Shown piece by piece: positions 54,013 to 63,821 of a DNA stretch of 64,000 bases (the first letter of the stretch is position 1; every line of letters begins with the position of its first letter). Under the pieces are notes generated by a model. That model had not been told where the DNA came from. It made no database searches and worked only from the letters and a program-made list of their open reading frames with translations. The position numbers were made by a program, and so were the translations under genes. Origin of the DNA: FEN-1279 sp964400285 (GTDB lineage Bacteria > Bacteroidota > Ignavibacteria > Tepidaquicellales > Tepidaquicellaceae); NCBI GenBank assembly GCA_964400285.1, contig CAYNTK010000006.1, positions 124,001-188,000 on the forward strand. The letters are read 5' to 3'.

Positions 54013-55089
54013 ATGAAAAAAGTAAAGTTCAATTTTTTTCTGATTTCTTTTTTGTTTTGTGTCGCATTTTTGGGATGTAGTAGTAATGATAACCCTGTGA
54101 TTACAGGTGGAACTCAATTACCATCAGACTTAACACGAATTGGGAAATTTATTGCTTTTACATCTGATCAATCTGGAAATAACGATATATGGTTAGCACA
54201 GGTTAATTCAAACGGGGTATTAGAAACTTCAAATTTAGTATTTAGTACAAATCCGTTTAATCTTACTGTTTCAAACACAACTGATGATAAAATGGGGAAT
54301 TGGTCTCCTGATGGGAAAATTCTTGTTTTTTCAAGAACAACAGGAACTTCACAGGAAATATGGGCATTCTTTTTTACTTCAACGGGTAAAATAGATTCTA
54401 CAATATCACCAAATCCAAGAAAGTTATTTTCATCTAACGGTAACTGGGATAATAATCCTTCGTTTTCACCAAATGGTTCTTATTTAGTTTTCGATAGAAG
54501 ATATGATAATAGTTCTCCACCAGGAGTTGATACATCAGACTCGAGGGATATTTATTTAGGAGATGTTTCCGGTTCAGGAAATAATTTAACCATATCTAAT
54601 ATTCGTGCTATTGTTACTACTCCCGGCAAAGATGAAGCTAATCCTAAATGGGCACCTAAAATTTCGGTAAGACGAGTTGCTTATGAATATGGAGGTTCTG
54701 GACCATCAAATGACCATAATGTTTACATTATTGATCCGCTTGATACTGTTAACAATGTGCCGTATTATGGTTCGGGTAGGTCAGGTTATCCCGCTTGGGA
54801 ACCATCTTGTACAAAAATAATTTATGAAGCAGATCAAGGTAATGGAGGATATTATAAAGTTGTAATTGGAGGTTATCCAAATGTTGGCAATCCTGTAGAC
54901 CTTGTGAGAAGCAGTAATCAGCACAATAGGTATCCAACATGGCTTCCTAACGGAGGATTAATTGCTTATATTAATATACCTTCATCGGGTAAGGGTAACA
55001 TTTATATTATAGGAGTAAATGGAGGAACTCCTTCTAAATTGCTTCCTGCTACTTTTGATAATGCTAATAATGTTTACCCTGCTTGGTAA
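54013..55089 (+). CDS. TolB-like WD40/PD40 beta-propeller lipoprotein
   Basis: 358 aa with an AGAGGAG ribosome site 8 bp before the ATG. A lipoprotein signal (FCVAFLGC, Cys at about 22) is followed by SSNDNP. About six PD40/TolB blades: FTSDQSGNNDIWL, NWSPDGKILVFSR, PSFSPNGSYLVFDRR, NPKWAPKISVRRVAYE, PAWEPSCTKIIYEAD, PTWLPNGGLIAYIN. No sorting domain, so it is probably anchored to a membrane facing the periplasm. TolB-like function (envelope integrity or signalling) is only inferred. A very strong terminator follows. Confidence 0.85.
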   Translation: MKKVKFNFFLISFLFCVAFLGCSSNDNPVITGGTQLPSDLTRIGKFIAFTSDQSGNNDIWLAQVNSNGVLETSNLVFSTNPFNLTVSNTTDDKMGNWSPDGKILVFSRTTGTSQEIWAFFFTSTGKIDSTISPNPRKLFSSNGNWDNNPSFSPNGSYLVFDRRYDNSSPPGVDTSDSRDIYLGDVSGSGNNLTISNIRAIVTTPGKDEANPKWAPKISVRRVAYEYGGSGPSNDHNVYIIDPLDTVNNVPYYGSGRSGYPAWEPSCTKIIYEADQGNGGYYKVVIGGYPNVGNPVDLVRSSNQHNRYPTWLPNGGLIAYINIPSSGKGNIYIIGVNGGTPSKLLPATFDNANNVYPAW

Positions 55090-55110
55090 GTAATTGAATT
55101 TTTAAAAATT

Positions 55111-55148
55111 AAAAAGGGTAGTTCTAAAAAAGAACAACCCTTTTTTTA
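55111..55148 (+). terminator. Long rho-independent terminator
   Basis: AAAAGGGT-a-GTTCT pairs with AGAAC-a-ACCCTTTT, a stem of about 13 bp with one mismatch, ending in seven T. Confidence 0.9.
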
Positions 55149-55234
55149 GTATTAATTTTTTTCTTTGTGGTTTTGTCAATAAAAGGATATTTAATTGTAT
55201 CTTTTTTCTATACTATTTGGTGTTATATTAAATA

Positions 55235-55259
55235 TACACCCTATGTACCCTATCCACTA
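55235..55259 (-). repeat. Copy of the 3' end of alanine racemase (alr) in non-coding DNA
   Basis: TACACCCT-TG-ACCCTATCC-CTA at 55235-55259 matches 22 of 25 bases at 58464-58488, inside the alr gene. In the same frame it reads VDRVHRVYI then a stop, against ADRVQRVYLD plus stop in the real gene. It is either an alr relic or one half of an att-like direct-repeat pair flanking 3.2 kb. Confidence 0.55.
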
Positions 55260-55965
55260 AAATGATAACAAAATCAAAAGCATAAATCCATAAGCTGAAT
55301 TAAAGAATTTAAAATGATTTGATTTACTTCATTTATAAATATATTACGGATACATTTCAAAAAAACGAAAAATTCTTCTTTTTAAAATATTTTTAATTTG
55401 TAATTAATTACAAAAGTAATATTTAATTTACAATTTATTTTATAGATGTTTATAATTAAAAATTATATAAGCTAATATTCTTTACATAGTCTAACCCATT
55501 TTTCAAAAGCACATTCGAAACCAACCTAATTCATCTTTAACCCTTATTAAAAAACGCTTTTATAGTTCTGTGATTTTCTTTACATAGAGTCTTTTATTGT
55601 AGATTATTTTTTTACGCAAAAATATGAATGTTAATCTATAAAATGTAATACATTACGAAAAAAAGCTAAAAAGTCGTTTTTTATTATTTTATTCAAATAA
55701 TAATTTACTTGATTTTATAAAAAAATATATTTAAAATGTAAAAGCTGAGGGAAGTTATTAAATTTTTTTAATTACAATCTGAATATTATATAAGCCTGTT
55801 CCTACTTCGCTTCCATAAAACAGGTTACATTAAGATTATGTGATAGCAATATTGCATATACACATCTATAACAAAAACATATTTGTCAGCTGAAATAAAT
55901 TTGTTATCGTTTTTTTATTATTGTTTATTATAAATTCTATTTATAAAATTTAATTAAAAAATATT

Positions 55966-58410
55966 ATGAAATCACTATTTTACAAAGTTACATTAATTTT
56001 CATTTGTATTACCTCGCTAAGTTCTGTAAATGCACAATGGCGGGCTATTGGTCCTGGTGGGGGATATATATATAGTTTTGCTTCTACTCCGACTAATTTA
56101 TATGCCGGTGGTATGGGAGTATTTTTATCAACCAATTCTGGTTTTAGTTGGACTTCTATAAGTAAGGAATTTTCTTCCTTTAGTGTTTATGCGTTAGCTG
56201 TTTCAGGTTCTAATTTATTTGCAGGATTAGGAGGCGGTGGTATATATTTAACTACTAATAACGGAATAAATTGAACTGCAGTGAATTCAGGATTGACTGA
56301 CTTGAATGTTAATGAAATTGCAATTTCAGGTTCTAATATTTTTGTTGGTACTAGTTTAGCAGGTATGTTTGTTTCATCAAATAATGGTGCGAGTTGGAGT
56401 CAAATTAATAACGGCTTAACAAATCTTAATATTATATCATTAGCCTTATCGGAAGAAAAAATTTTTGCTGGAACTTTAGGTGGGGGTGTGTTTCTTTCAA
56501 CAAATTTAGGAGTGACTTGGACACCAGTTAATAGTGGACTTTCAAACTTAAACGTTTATTCACTTGCAACAGAGGGAGCCTATTTATTTGCTGGTACAGC
56601 AGGAGGCGCATTTATTTCTTCGAACAATGGAGCCAGTTGGATAGCTATTAATAATGGACTTACTAATAATATTATTAATACTATTGTTGCTAATGGGACT
56701 GTTCTCTACGCTGGAACTTTTGGCGGAGGTGTATTTAAATCGACAAATAATGGAAACAGTTGGTTTTTGTTCAATAATGGAATTACAAATAATTATATCT
56801 GTTCATTTCAGATACATAATTCGTATGTTTTTGCTTCAACTTCTGGAGCAGGAATTTTTTATACATCTTTAAACGGTTCTAATTGGAATGCTGTAAATAG
56901 TGGGTTGAATTCTTACATCGTAAATTCATTATTTTCTTGTGAATCAAAATTGTTTGCTGGAACCTGGAAAGGAGGTGTCTTTCTCTCTTCGGACTATGGA
57001 TTAAACTGGAATACAATCAATTACGGTTTGTTTCTAAATATTTTATCTTTAGCTTTTTCGGAATCGAATTTATTCGCAGGAACTCAAGGGTCAGGTGTAT
57101 TTATTTCGTCAAATTTTGGTACTAATTGGGTCGTAAGAAATAGCGGGTTATCGAATCTTAACATTAAGGCGTTAACTTTTTCTGGTTCAAATCTTTTTGC
57201 TGGTACTATGGGAGGTGTTTTTCTATCTACAAATAATGGTAACAGTTGGTTAAATGTGAATAGTGGATTATCAAATCCTATTGTTAATACTTTATTATCG
57301 GTAGGTTCAAATCTTTACGCAGGAACATTAGGATCTGGTGGAGGTGTATTTGTTACTTCTAATAACGGAACTAATTGGGCTTTATTAAATAATGGATTAA
57401 CTAATCCTAATGTGCATTCCTTACTTTCTGTAGGGTCAAATTTGTTCGCTGGTACAGGTAGTGGAGTTTTTTTATCTTCAAATTATGGTGCTAATTGGAT
57501 TGCTGTAAATTCAGGAATGCAATACTTAACCGTTTATGCATTAGCTTCAACAGATTCTAAGATAATTGCATGTACTTATGGTGGAGGAATTTTTGTTTCA
57601 ACAAACAACGGAAGTAATTGGATGAGTAAAAACTTGGGTTTGGATAACCTTTATTTAAAGTCAATATTATTGACTTCTGATTATGCCTATATTGGAACTT
57701 CTGGTTCTTCAGTTTGGAAACGCCCGTTAAGTGAAGTGATAAGTGGAAGTCCATTAAGTGTTAATGCTGGTAATGATACTTTGATATATTTTGGTTATGG
57801 TAATCAAAATGCTATACTAAGTGCCTCCGTATCGGGAGGGGAAGGCCCCTATACATACCTATGGTCTAATGGCGCAACATCGCAATCTACAATAGTAAGC
57901 CCTTTAGTTATGACACAGTATAATGTTACGGTAAAAGATATTAACGGAAACATTGCCAGCGATGAAGTTATTGTTGATGTGATAGATGTGAGATGTGGTA
58001 ATAATAATCAGAAAATTCTTGTATGCCACAAAGGAAATACTATCTGTATAAGTCCTAATGCAGTACCAGCTCATTTAGCCCATGGAGATGTGCTTGGAAA
58101 TTGTTCAAATAAGCAAACCGATAACAGTATTAACAAGAATGTAACTGGGGAATATAAATTAGAAGCAATTTATCCCAATCCATTTAATCCTATTACAAGA
58201 ATAGTATTTAATATTCCTGCAACATCATTTACAAAACTTTGCATATATGATATTACGGGAAAAGAAGTTGTCGTTCTTAAAAAAGAAATTCTTAAAGAAG
58301 GTAAATATCAGGTGGATTGGAACGCTTCTGATTTTCCAAGCGGAATATATTTTTGTAAATTTCAAACAGATACTTATTCTGAAGTTAGAAAAATGATTTT
58401 GCTTAAATAA
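55966..58410 (+). CDS. Secreted tandem-repeat beta-propeller with T9SS sorting domain, interrupted by one in-frame TGA
   Basis: Read through the TGA at 56272-56274 this is one 814-codon gene; as written it splits into 55966-56274 (102 aa) and a frame continuing to 58410. Signal peptide to about residue 23 (NAQW). There are about 13 tandem repeats of roughly 41 residues with consensus SGSNLFAGTxGGGVFLSTNNGxxWxxVNSGLxxLNVxxL (sialidase/BNR-like). The TGA sits exactly where the repeat has its tryptophan (NNGIN-stop-TAVNSGL), so it is a TGG-to-TGA change. Then come a PKD-like domain (about 595-670), a cysteine-containing CHKGNTICISPNAVPAHLAHGD domain, and the sorting module. Probably a recent pseudogene or sequencing error. 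Confidence 0.8.
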
Positions 58411-58453
58411 ATCTTTTTAGTTATATCATATTTAGAATAAGAAAAATTATTCT

Positions 58454-59599
58454 CTAATCTAAATACACCCTCTGCACCCTATCCGCTACTGCACAGCAGA
58501 TTTCGTAGGGGATTGTCTTCGCTGTCCGTGCAAGTTTATCGGCTCCTATCTCAAATCCGTTTTCGCTTCCCATTAATAGTACATCATCTCCAACCCTTAC
58601 ATTACTCTTCTCTCCAAGATTTACCATAAGCCAATCCATTGTAATTGTTCCAACTATCGGATAAAATTTCCCATTTATTAATACTTTTGCCCTATTTGAA
58701 AATGCACGCCAATAACCATCTCCATATCCAATTGGTATTGAGCCAATAAAACTTCTTTCATCGGTATAATATTCCCTTCCATATGATATACTGGTATTTG
58801 CTTCGACTCTTTTAATGTAAGTTACTTTTGATTTCAGATTCATTATTGGTTTCAGTGGTATTTTCTTAATGTTCGAATCGGAAGGATAATATCCGTATAA
58901 AATTAAACCCGGTCTCACCATATCAAAATATGATTCCTTTAAATTCAACACTCCACCACTATTTGCTGCATGAACTATTGGAAATTCCATTCCTGCTTTT
59001 TTCAATTCATTTAAAAGCTCTTTAAATTTACTCAATTGTTGCTTGGCAAAATGAATATCACTTTCTGCTGTTGCAAAGTGTGTATATATTCCCTCTATTT
59101 CGAGATTTTTAAAAGTAAATACCTGCGATATATTTTTAAAAGCCCACTTAACATCTAAACCAATACGTTTCATTCCTGTATCCACTTTTATATGAACCTT
59201 GAATTTTTTACCAAGTCGTTTACTGTAATAGTCAAGAAAACGTGCAGTTTCAACAGATGCAACCGTAGCTATCAAATCATTCTTTAATAATTTTTTTACA
59301 TAAGTTGCAGGTTTTAACTTTGAATGTATTAATGTTCCGAACACTAAAATATTCGAATCGGGAATTATAGTTTTTAATTTTATTGCCTCATCATAATTGG
59401 CTACGCCAAGATAGTCAGCTCCAATAGAAATTAATTTTTTGCTGATTTCCTGAATACCGTGTCCGTAAGCATTTGCTTTAACCACTCCGCAGATTTTTAT
59501 CCTTTTGCGTGAAGTATTATTTTTCTGTAGATATTTCTTAATCTGCTTAAAATTAAACTCCAGCTTACCTAAATCTATTTCAGCTCTTGTAGGATTCAA
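58454..59599 (-). CDS. alr: Alanine racemase
   Basis: 381 aa PLP enzyme. The Schiff-base lysine is K41 in VVKANAYGHG. The opposing catalytic tyrosine region is SISYGREYYT, followed by IPIGYGDGYWRAFSNRAKVLINGKFYPIVGTITMDWLMVN, and the end is EICCAVADRVQRVYLD. It converts L- to D-alanine for peptidoglycan in the cytoplasm. The final codons recur at 55235-55259 (see repeat). The gene starts with MNPTRAEIDL, a normal Alr beginning. No murein genes are adjacent. Confidence 0.95.
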   Translation of the reverse strand: MNPTRAEIDLGKLEFNFKQIKKYLQKNNTSRKRIKICGVVKANAYGHGIQEISKKLISIGADYLGVANYDEAIKLKTIIPDSNILVFGTLIHSKLKPATYVKKLLKNDLIATVASVETARFLDYYSKRLGKKFKVHIKVDTGMKRIGLDVKWAFKNISQVFTFKNLEIEGIYTHFATAESDIHFAKQQLSKFKELLNELKKAGMEFPIVHAANSGGVLNLKESYFDMVRPGLILYGYYPSDSNIKKIPLKPIMNLKSKVTYIKRVEANTSISYGREYYTDERSFIGSIPIGYGDGYWRAFSNRAKVLINGKFYPIVGTITMDWLMVNLGEKSNVRVGDDVLLMGSENGFEIGADKLARTAKTIPYEICCAVADRVQRVYLD

Positions 59600-59922
59600 T
59601 TTATTTTATTTTGCTAAAGTTAGCAATGATTAATTTAAATATAAATACAAATAAAACTCATTTCATAACGTAAAATATTAGTATCTTGTAAACTTATTCG
59701 TAACGGGAAAAAACTTACTCTCGTTACCAAATTCTATCTTATTAACAAAAAAATCTCACTAATACAATTTTTACCAATGCTCCTTTCTTAAAGCTCTTCT
59801 CACCTACTTTTTACAAAGTCCCCACTTAGTATCGTTAAAAATTTCTTCTTTATAATTTAAAAATTTATTGACTATATTTAGATAACATTTAATTGGTCTT
59901 TCAAAAATTTAACTTTTTTCTT
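59600..59922. other. 323-bp stretch between divergent genes
   Basis: AT-rich promoter region for alr and the Omp28-like gene. One inverted repeat GTAACG...CGTTAC lies near 59700-59730. No gene or clear terminator was seen. Confidence 0.5.
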
Positions 59923-61809
59923 ATGAAAAAACTAATTTCTATTTTAATTTTCTTATCTGTTCTATTTTTATTAAATAATGCCAAAGCATTTTATATCTGG
60001 CAGGATTTTGATAATCCAAATCATCCTCCCGCAGGATGGACATTAAATACTACTAATGCTTTCAATTGGGATTGGACACTTATGTGCAGTGGTTATGGTT
60101 TGGGGTACGGCTCTATTAAAGCAAATTGCTCTGATGCAAATACAGGTCTAACTTTTGATATTATTTCTCCCCAATTCACTGCTGCAGTTACAGGTGATTC
60201 TTTAATTTTCGACCATGCCTATGCCACTTACGGTACGGCAAATGACCAACTGAAAATTTGGTATTCCACAGATGGCGGTAATAATTGGACTCAACTCGTT
60301 TTACTTAATGGTGGCACTTCCGGTGAACTTACAACTGCTCCCGCTACTGGACAGGCATTTGTTCCAACTTCTTCGCAATGGGCTACAAAAAGATATTTAT
60401 TACCTGCAGGTACAAATAAACTAAAATTTACTGCTATCTCAGCTTATGGTAATAATCTTTATCTCGATAATATTAAAATTGGGACAAAATATAACACCGA
60501 TGCTGGGGCTGTAGGTTTTAAAAGATTTATTAAAGCTATTCCACCAGGAACTATAGATACACCAAGAGTATATGTTAGAAATTTTGGAAATACAACTCAA
60601 ACCATACCTGTTACTCTTATTATCTCTCCGGGAAGTTACTCGCAAACTCAATCCGCCGCTTCTCTTGCACCAGGTGCATCAGTCATACTTAATTTTCCTG
60701 TTTGGACAGTTCCCGCTTCAGGAAATATCACTATGAAAGCATATTCTACTTTGAGTGGAGACCAAAACGCTTCGAATGATACAATATATAATTATTATGT
60801 TGCATCGAATAATGGCAGAAATGTCTTACTCGAATACTGTACTGGAACTTGGTGTCAATGGTGTCCCTGTGGAAAATTGAGAGCTCTTGATTTATTAACT
60901 CACTGCCCCAATTCTATTGTCCTTGCTTATCATGGAAGCGGTTCTGACCCCTGGATTAATTTTAATGGAAATAATATTATTTCTTTGCTCGGTATGACTG
61001 CTTATCCGCTCGGAACGGTAGATAGAGGTATAGATGTTTGGAGTTGTGGTTATAGCAATTTTGTCGAACGTCCGTTTATGCGATATCTAACACAACCTGT
61101 CTCTCCAGTTAAAATCGATATCGTTTCTAAAACGTATAATCCCACTACAAGGCAACTCGATGTAAGCATAAATAATACCGCTTTAATGGATCTCTCGGGA
61201 CAATATAAAATCAATTACGTTATTACAGAAGACAATCTTGTATATACTCAATCTGGTAATTCATATTGCCCCGGTGGCACAAATTATGTTCACAAGTGGG
61301 TCGTAAGAAATATGGTTAACAATGCTACTGGCGAAAATCTTAATTCAGGTGGAACTTGGACGAATGGTCAGGTAATACCAAAATCTTTTTCTACTATTCT
61401 TGGAGCGGGTTGGGTTGATGCAAATTGTAAACTAACAGTTTTTGTCTATAAAGACGGAACACCACTCAATGCAAATGCAGAGATTCAGCAAGCTGTTCAA
61501 ACAGGTGTTATGCTGACTGGTATTAATGAACCGACTTCAACTCCAGTCAAATTTGAACTTTGCCAAAATTACCCGAATCCATTTAACCCAATAACTAATA
61601 TTAAATTCGGTATTCCTAAAAACGGTTACGCAAGCTTGATAATTTATGATGTTACTGGAAAGGTGATAGATAAATATCTCGATGGCTACGTAAATGCCGG
61701 ATATTACAACGCTGAAATAAACGGAACCAAACTCTCGAGCGGAGTATATTTCTATACTCTTACCTCAAATGGAATGACTGAAACTAAAAAAATGATTTTA
61801 TTGAAATAA
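59923..61809 (+). CDS. Secreted Omp28-like protein with thioredoxin-type Cys motif and T9SS sorting domain
   Basis: 628 aa from the ATG at 59923 (MKKLISILIFLSVLFLLNNAKAF); an upstream TTG would add ten residues that read poorly. Residues about 20-195 are a choice-of-anchor/MAM-like jelly roll (FDNPNHPPAGWTL, WYSTDGGNNWTQL, LYLDNIKIG). A CARDB-like domain follows (about 205-290). The thioredoxin-like Omp28 domain has LLEYCTGTWCQWCPCGK, with WCxWC cysteines at about 310-320, and GMTAYPLGTVDRG as the cis-Pro region. The sorting module ends the protein. Possibly an extracellular thiol-handling or binding protein. Confidence 0.84.
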   Translation: MKKLISILIFLSVLFLLNNAKAFYIWQDFDNPNHPPAGWTLNTTNAFNWDWTLMCSGYGLGYGSIKANCSDANTGLTFDIISPQFTAAVTGDSLIFDHAYATYGTANDQLKIWYSTDGGNNWTQLVLLNGGTSGELTTAPATGQAFVPTSSQWATKRYLLPAGTNKLKFTAISAYGNNLYLDNIKIGTKYNTDAGAVGFKRFIKAIPPGTIDTPRVYVRNFGNTTQTIPVTLIISPGSYSQTQSAASLAPGASVILNFPVWTVPASGNITMKAYSTLSGDQNASNDTIYNYYVASNNGRNVLLEYCTGTWCQWCPCGKLRALDLLTHCPNSIVLAYHGSGSDPWINFNGNNIISLLGMTAYPLGTVDRGIDVWSCGYSNFVERPFMRYLTQPVSPVKIDIVSKTYNPTTRQLDVSINNTALMDLSGQYKINYVITEDNLVYTQSGNSYCPGGTNYVHKWVVRNMVNNATGENLNSGGTWTNGQVIPKSFSTILGAGWVDANCKLTVFVYKDGTPLNANAEIQQAVQTGVMLTGINEPTSTPVKFELCQNYPNPFNPITNIKFGIPKNGYASLIIYDVTGKVIDKYLDGYVNAGYYNAEINGTKLSSGVYFYTLTSNGMTETKKMILLK

Positions 61810-61836
61810 TTTTATAATTGTAAATATAAACTTTCT

Positions 61837-61866
61837 AAAAACCCGTTCCTATGGCGGGTTTTTTAT
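61837..61866 (+). terminator. Terminator between convergent genes (bidirectional)
   Basis: AAAACCCG (61838-61845) pairs with CGGGTTTT (61855-61862), with A before and T after, so it can work in both directions. Confidence 0.85.
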
Positions 61867-61879
61867 TGTTTTTTGATTC

Positions 61880-62506
61880 TTATTTATCTACTTTTTCAAT
61901 ATATATCATCTGCTCGAACATTTTTTTATAATCTTCCCAGTTCTTAATTATCTTTTTACATTTTTTTAAATCATCTTTTGTAAAATCCTTTTCCCTGTCG
62001 AAGTTTTTATATTTTTCAAGAACCTCGTAATCTGAACTTAGTTCCGTTGATTTTATTTTTATAGGTTTTTCATTTTCTAAATAAAAAAACTCTTCTCCGT
62101 TTGTATATACACCCTTTGTTAGATAATGATAATAAATCAATTTGCCTTCCTCGTTAGGGTAATACTCTATTTTTATATTCTGACTTGCTGCAATATTATG
62201 TTCTATTACTACTTTTACAGGTGGTTTGTATATATCTTCAAATTCTGTAGTTCCGTTTTTCTCTATCAGCTTATTATCTTGTTGTTCATAATAAAATTTA
62301 ATGGTTGTCGTTTGTACTCCTATAGCAGGCCTATTAGATACTAATTTTATTGTATGTATTAAATAACCTCTAAAATCTTCTTCATCTCCAATTTTCTCAT
62401 CAATACTTTTGCAAAAATTTATAATTTTATTGACATTGGTGTTTTGTGCTTGTAGGTAAGATGTTATAGGAAAAAAAAGAATAAAACAAAAAATTAACTT
62501 TTTCAT
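61880..62506 (-). CDS. Small secreted protein, unknown function
   Basis: 208 aa. Signal peptide MKKLIFCFILFFPITSYLQAQ. The mature part has a short helix (NKIINFCKSIDEKIGDEEDF), a central beta section (IHTIKLVSNRPAIGVQTTTIKFYYEQ, KVVIEHNIAASQNIKIEYYPNEEG), and a lysine-rich helical C-terminus (KDDLKKCKKIIKNWEDYKKMFEQM). No named family recognised. It is probably a periplasmic or secreted single-domain protein. Confidence 0.6.
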   Translation of the reverse strand: MKKLIFCFILFFPITSYLQAQNTNVNKIINFCKSIDEKIGDEEDFRGYLIHTIKLVSNRPAIGVQTTTIKFYYEQQDNKLIEKNGTTEFEDIYKPPVKVVIEHNIAASQNIKIEYYPNEEGKLIYYHYLTKGVYTNGEEFFYLENEKPIKIKSTELSSDYEVLEKYKNFDREKDFTKDDLKKCKKIIKNWEDYKKMFEQMIYIEKVDK

Positions 62507-62602
62507 AATGTTATTTTATTGATTAAAAAATACTATTTAAATATAAAAACCAAAAATAAATAATCAAAAACAAAATGCCGACTTCCACCTACTAATTATT
62601 AC

Positions 62603-63655
62603 CTATCTGATAAGTGCCATTTTTCTTACCTGCAAAAAATCTCCTGCTTCCAATTTATAAAAGTAAACTCCAGATGTTAATCCCTCCGCATCGAAACTCG
62701 TTTCATATTCTCCTGCACTCAGTTTTTCATTAATAAGTGTTGAAACCTCACGACCTATTGCATCATATATTTTTAGCGTTACCAATCTTGAATCTTTAAC
62801 CTTAAATATAATTTTAGTTGTAGGATTAAAAGGATTTGGATAATTCTGACACAATTCAAATTTATTCGGAATAGTAGTAGAAATCATTTTTATACCAACC
62901 GGAGTTGTCGGAATATACATCTTTCCAGGTACAAACATTGTCCCATATCCGAAAAGCGATAAATCTATGTTAACACTTGGAGAAACTCTTTTTACCATCC
63001 ATACCCCCGATGCAATCCAGGAAGTATCCGGAGCTACTACCAGTGGAATCTCTATTATTGATACTACGGTGTATAATCCCGATGTAAAAGCAAATTTCTT
63101 TGCTGTATAAGTTCCATTTACTGTCTGAACGATTTCGTCATTTAGTCTTTTTCCGCTTGCTCTTGCTCTGAACTTTACCAGCAATGAATTAATTAATATA
63201 GTTGTATCCTTAGAAAAAAGTTGATAGGTAGTTCCAACAGGTGATGCAAACTGATACATATTATACCACCCTTCTAATCCTCTGAAAAAGTTAAGCAATC
63301 CTATTGGTAAATTCGATGTATCGGGAAGTAGTGCAATGGTTAAATATTGATAACTATTTGTTCCCTGAAAATTATGCCATGATGTATCGTTGTATGGTGT
63401 ATTTTCATTTAATGTTACCATATAATCCTTTGACCTTACGATATTTGCTGTTAATCCTTTGTATGGTGCAATAACAGCAAACGAATCGATTCTGTATAAT
63501 GTTAAATTATTCATTGGATTGTTATTCGAATCGAGCGGAATATTTTTATAATACCACTTATATCCTAAGTTCGCAGGAAAATAAGTTGAAGCATTTTGCG
63601 AATTCACTAACTTCGTAAATAAAAGTGTAATAATCAGTAAATATATTTTTTTCAT
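62603..63655 (-). CDS. Secreted protein of unknown fold with T9SS sorting domain
   Basis: 350 aa. Signal peptide MKKIYLLIITLLFTKLVNSQ. Residues 20-260 form a beta-rich domain (YFPANLGYKWYYKNIPLDSNNNP, TLYRIDSFAV, YLTIALLPDTSNLPIGLLNFFRG) that I do not recognise; a 'FPxxxGxxWxY' opening is shared with many Ignavibacteria secreted proteins. The last 85 residues are the sorting module with NYPNPFNPTTKIIFKV and SGVYFYKLEAGDF. Likely surface-attached. Confidence 0.8.
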   Translation of the reverse strand: MKKIYLLIITLLFTKLVNSQNASTYFPANLGYKWYYKNIPLDSNNNPMNNLTLYRIDSFAVIAPYKGLTANIVRSKDYMVTLNENTPYNDTSWHNFQGTNSYQYLTIALLPDTSNLPIGLLNFFRGLEGWYNMYQFASPVGTTYQLFSKDTTILINSLLVKFRARASGKRLNDEIVQTVNGTYTAKKFAFTSGLYTVVSIIEIPLVVAPDTSWIASGVWMVKRVSPSVNIDLSLFGYGTMFVPGKMYIPTTPVGIKMISTTIPNKFELCQNYPNPFNPTTKIIFKVKDSRLVTLKIYDAIGREVSTLINEKLSAGEYETSFDAEGLTSGVYFYKLEAGDFLQVRKMALIR

Positions 63656-63821
63656 ATTCTTGATAGTTTTTATAAATATTATATATTATTTTGATTAAAT
63701 CAATTACTATATATTTAATTGAAATTTAAAAAGTTTTATATAATTTGTAACTTTTTTATTTAAAATCAGTATATAAAATAAACTTATATTTAATATTATT
63801 TTAACATTTAAACTATTCAAT

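Larger units (their letters stand above)
55090..55965. other. 876-bp gene-free AT-rich stretch
   Basis: Holds the terminator at 55111-55148, a 25-bp copy of the alr 3' end (55235-55259, see repeat entry), an 18-bp palindrome TTTGTAATTAATTACAAA at 55397-55414, and two direct copies of TTCTTTACATAG about 90 bp apart. No reading frame with protein-like content was seen on either strand. Confidence 0.65.

Noticed and set aside
55397..55414. 18-bp perfect palindrome TTTGTAATTAATTACAAA
   Set aside because: Composed almost wholly of A and T in a very AT-rich stretch; expected by chance and not placed near a start codon.
56272..56274. Genetic-code change (TGA read as Trp) in this organism
   Set aside because: Other genes here end normally at TGA (for example the methyltransferase gene at 17453) and Trp is otherwise encoded by TGG.
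55966..58410. CRISPR- or satellite-like periodicity in this region
   Set aside because: The roughly 120-bp periodicity is a coding repeat of about 41 residues with diverged DNA, not identical repeats with unique spacers.
59700..59735. Inverted repeat GTAACG...CGTTAC upstream of alr
   Set aside because: Only six paired bases with a long loop and no T run; too weak to call.
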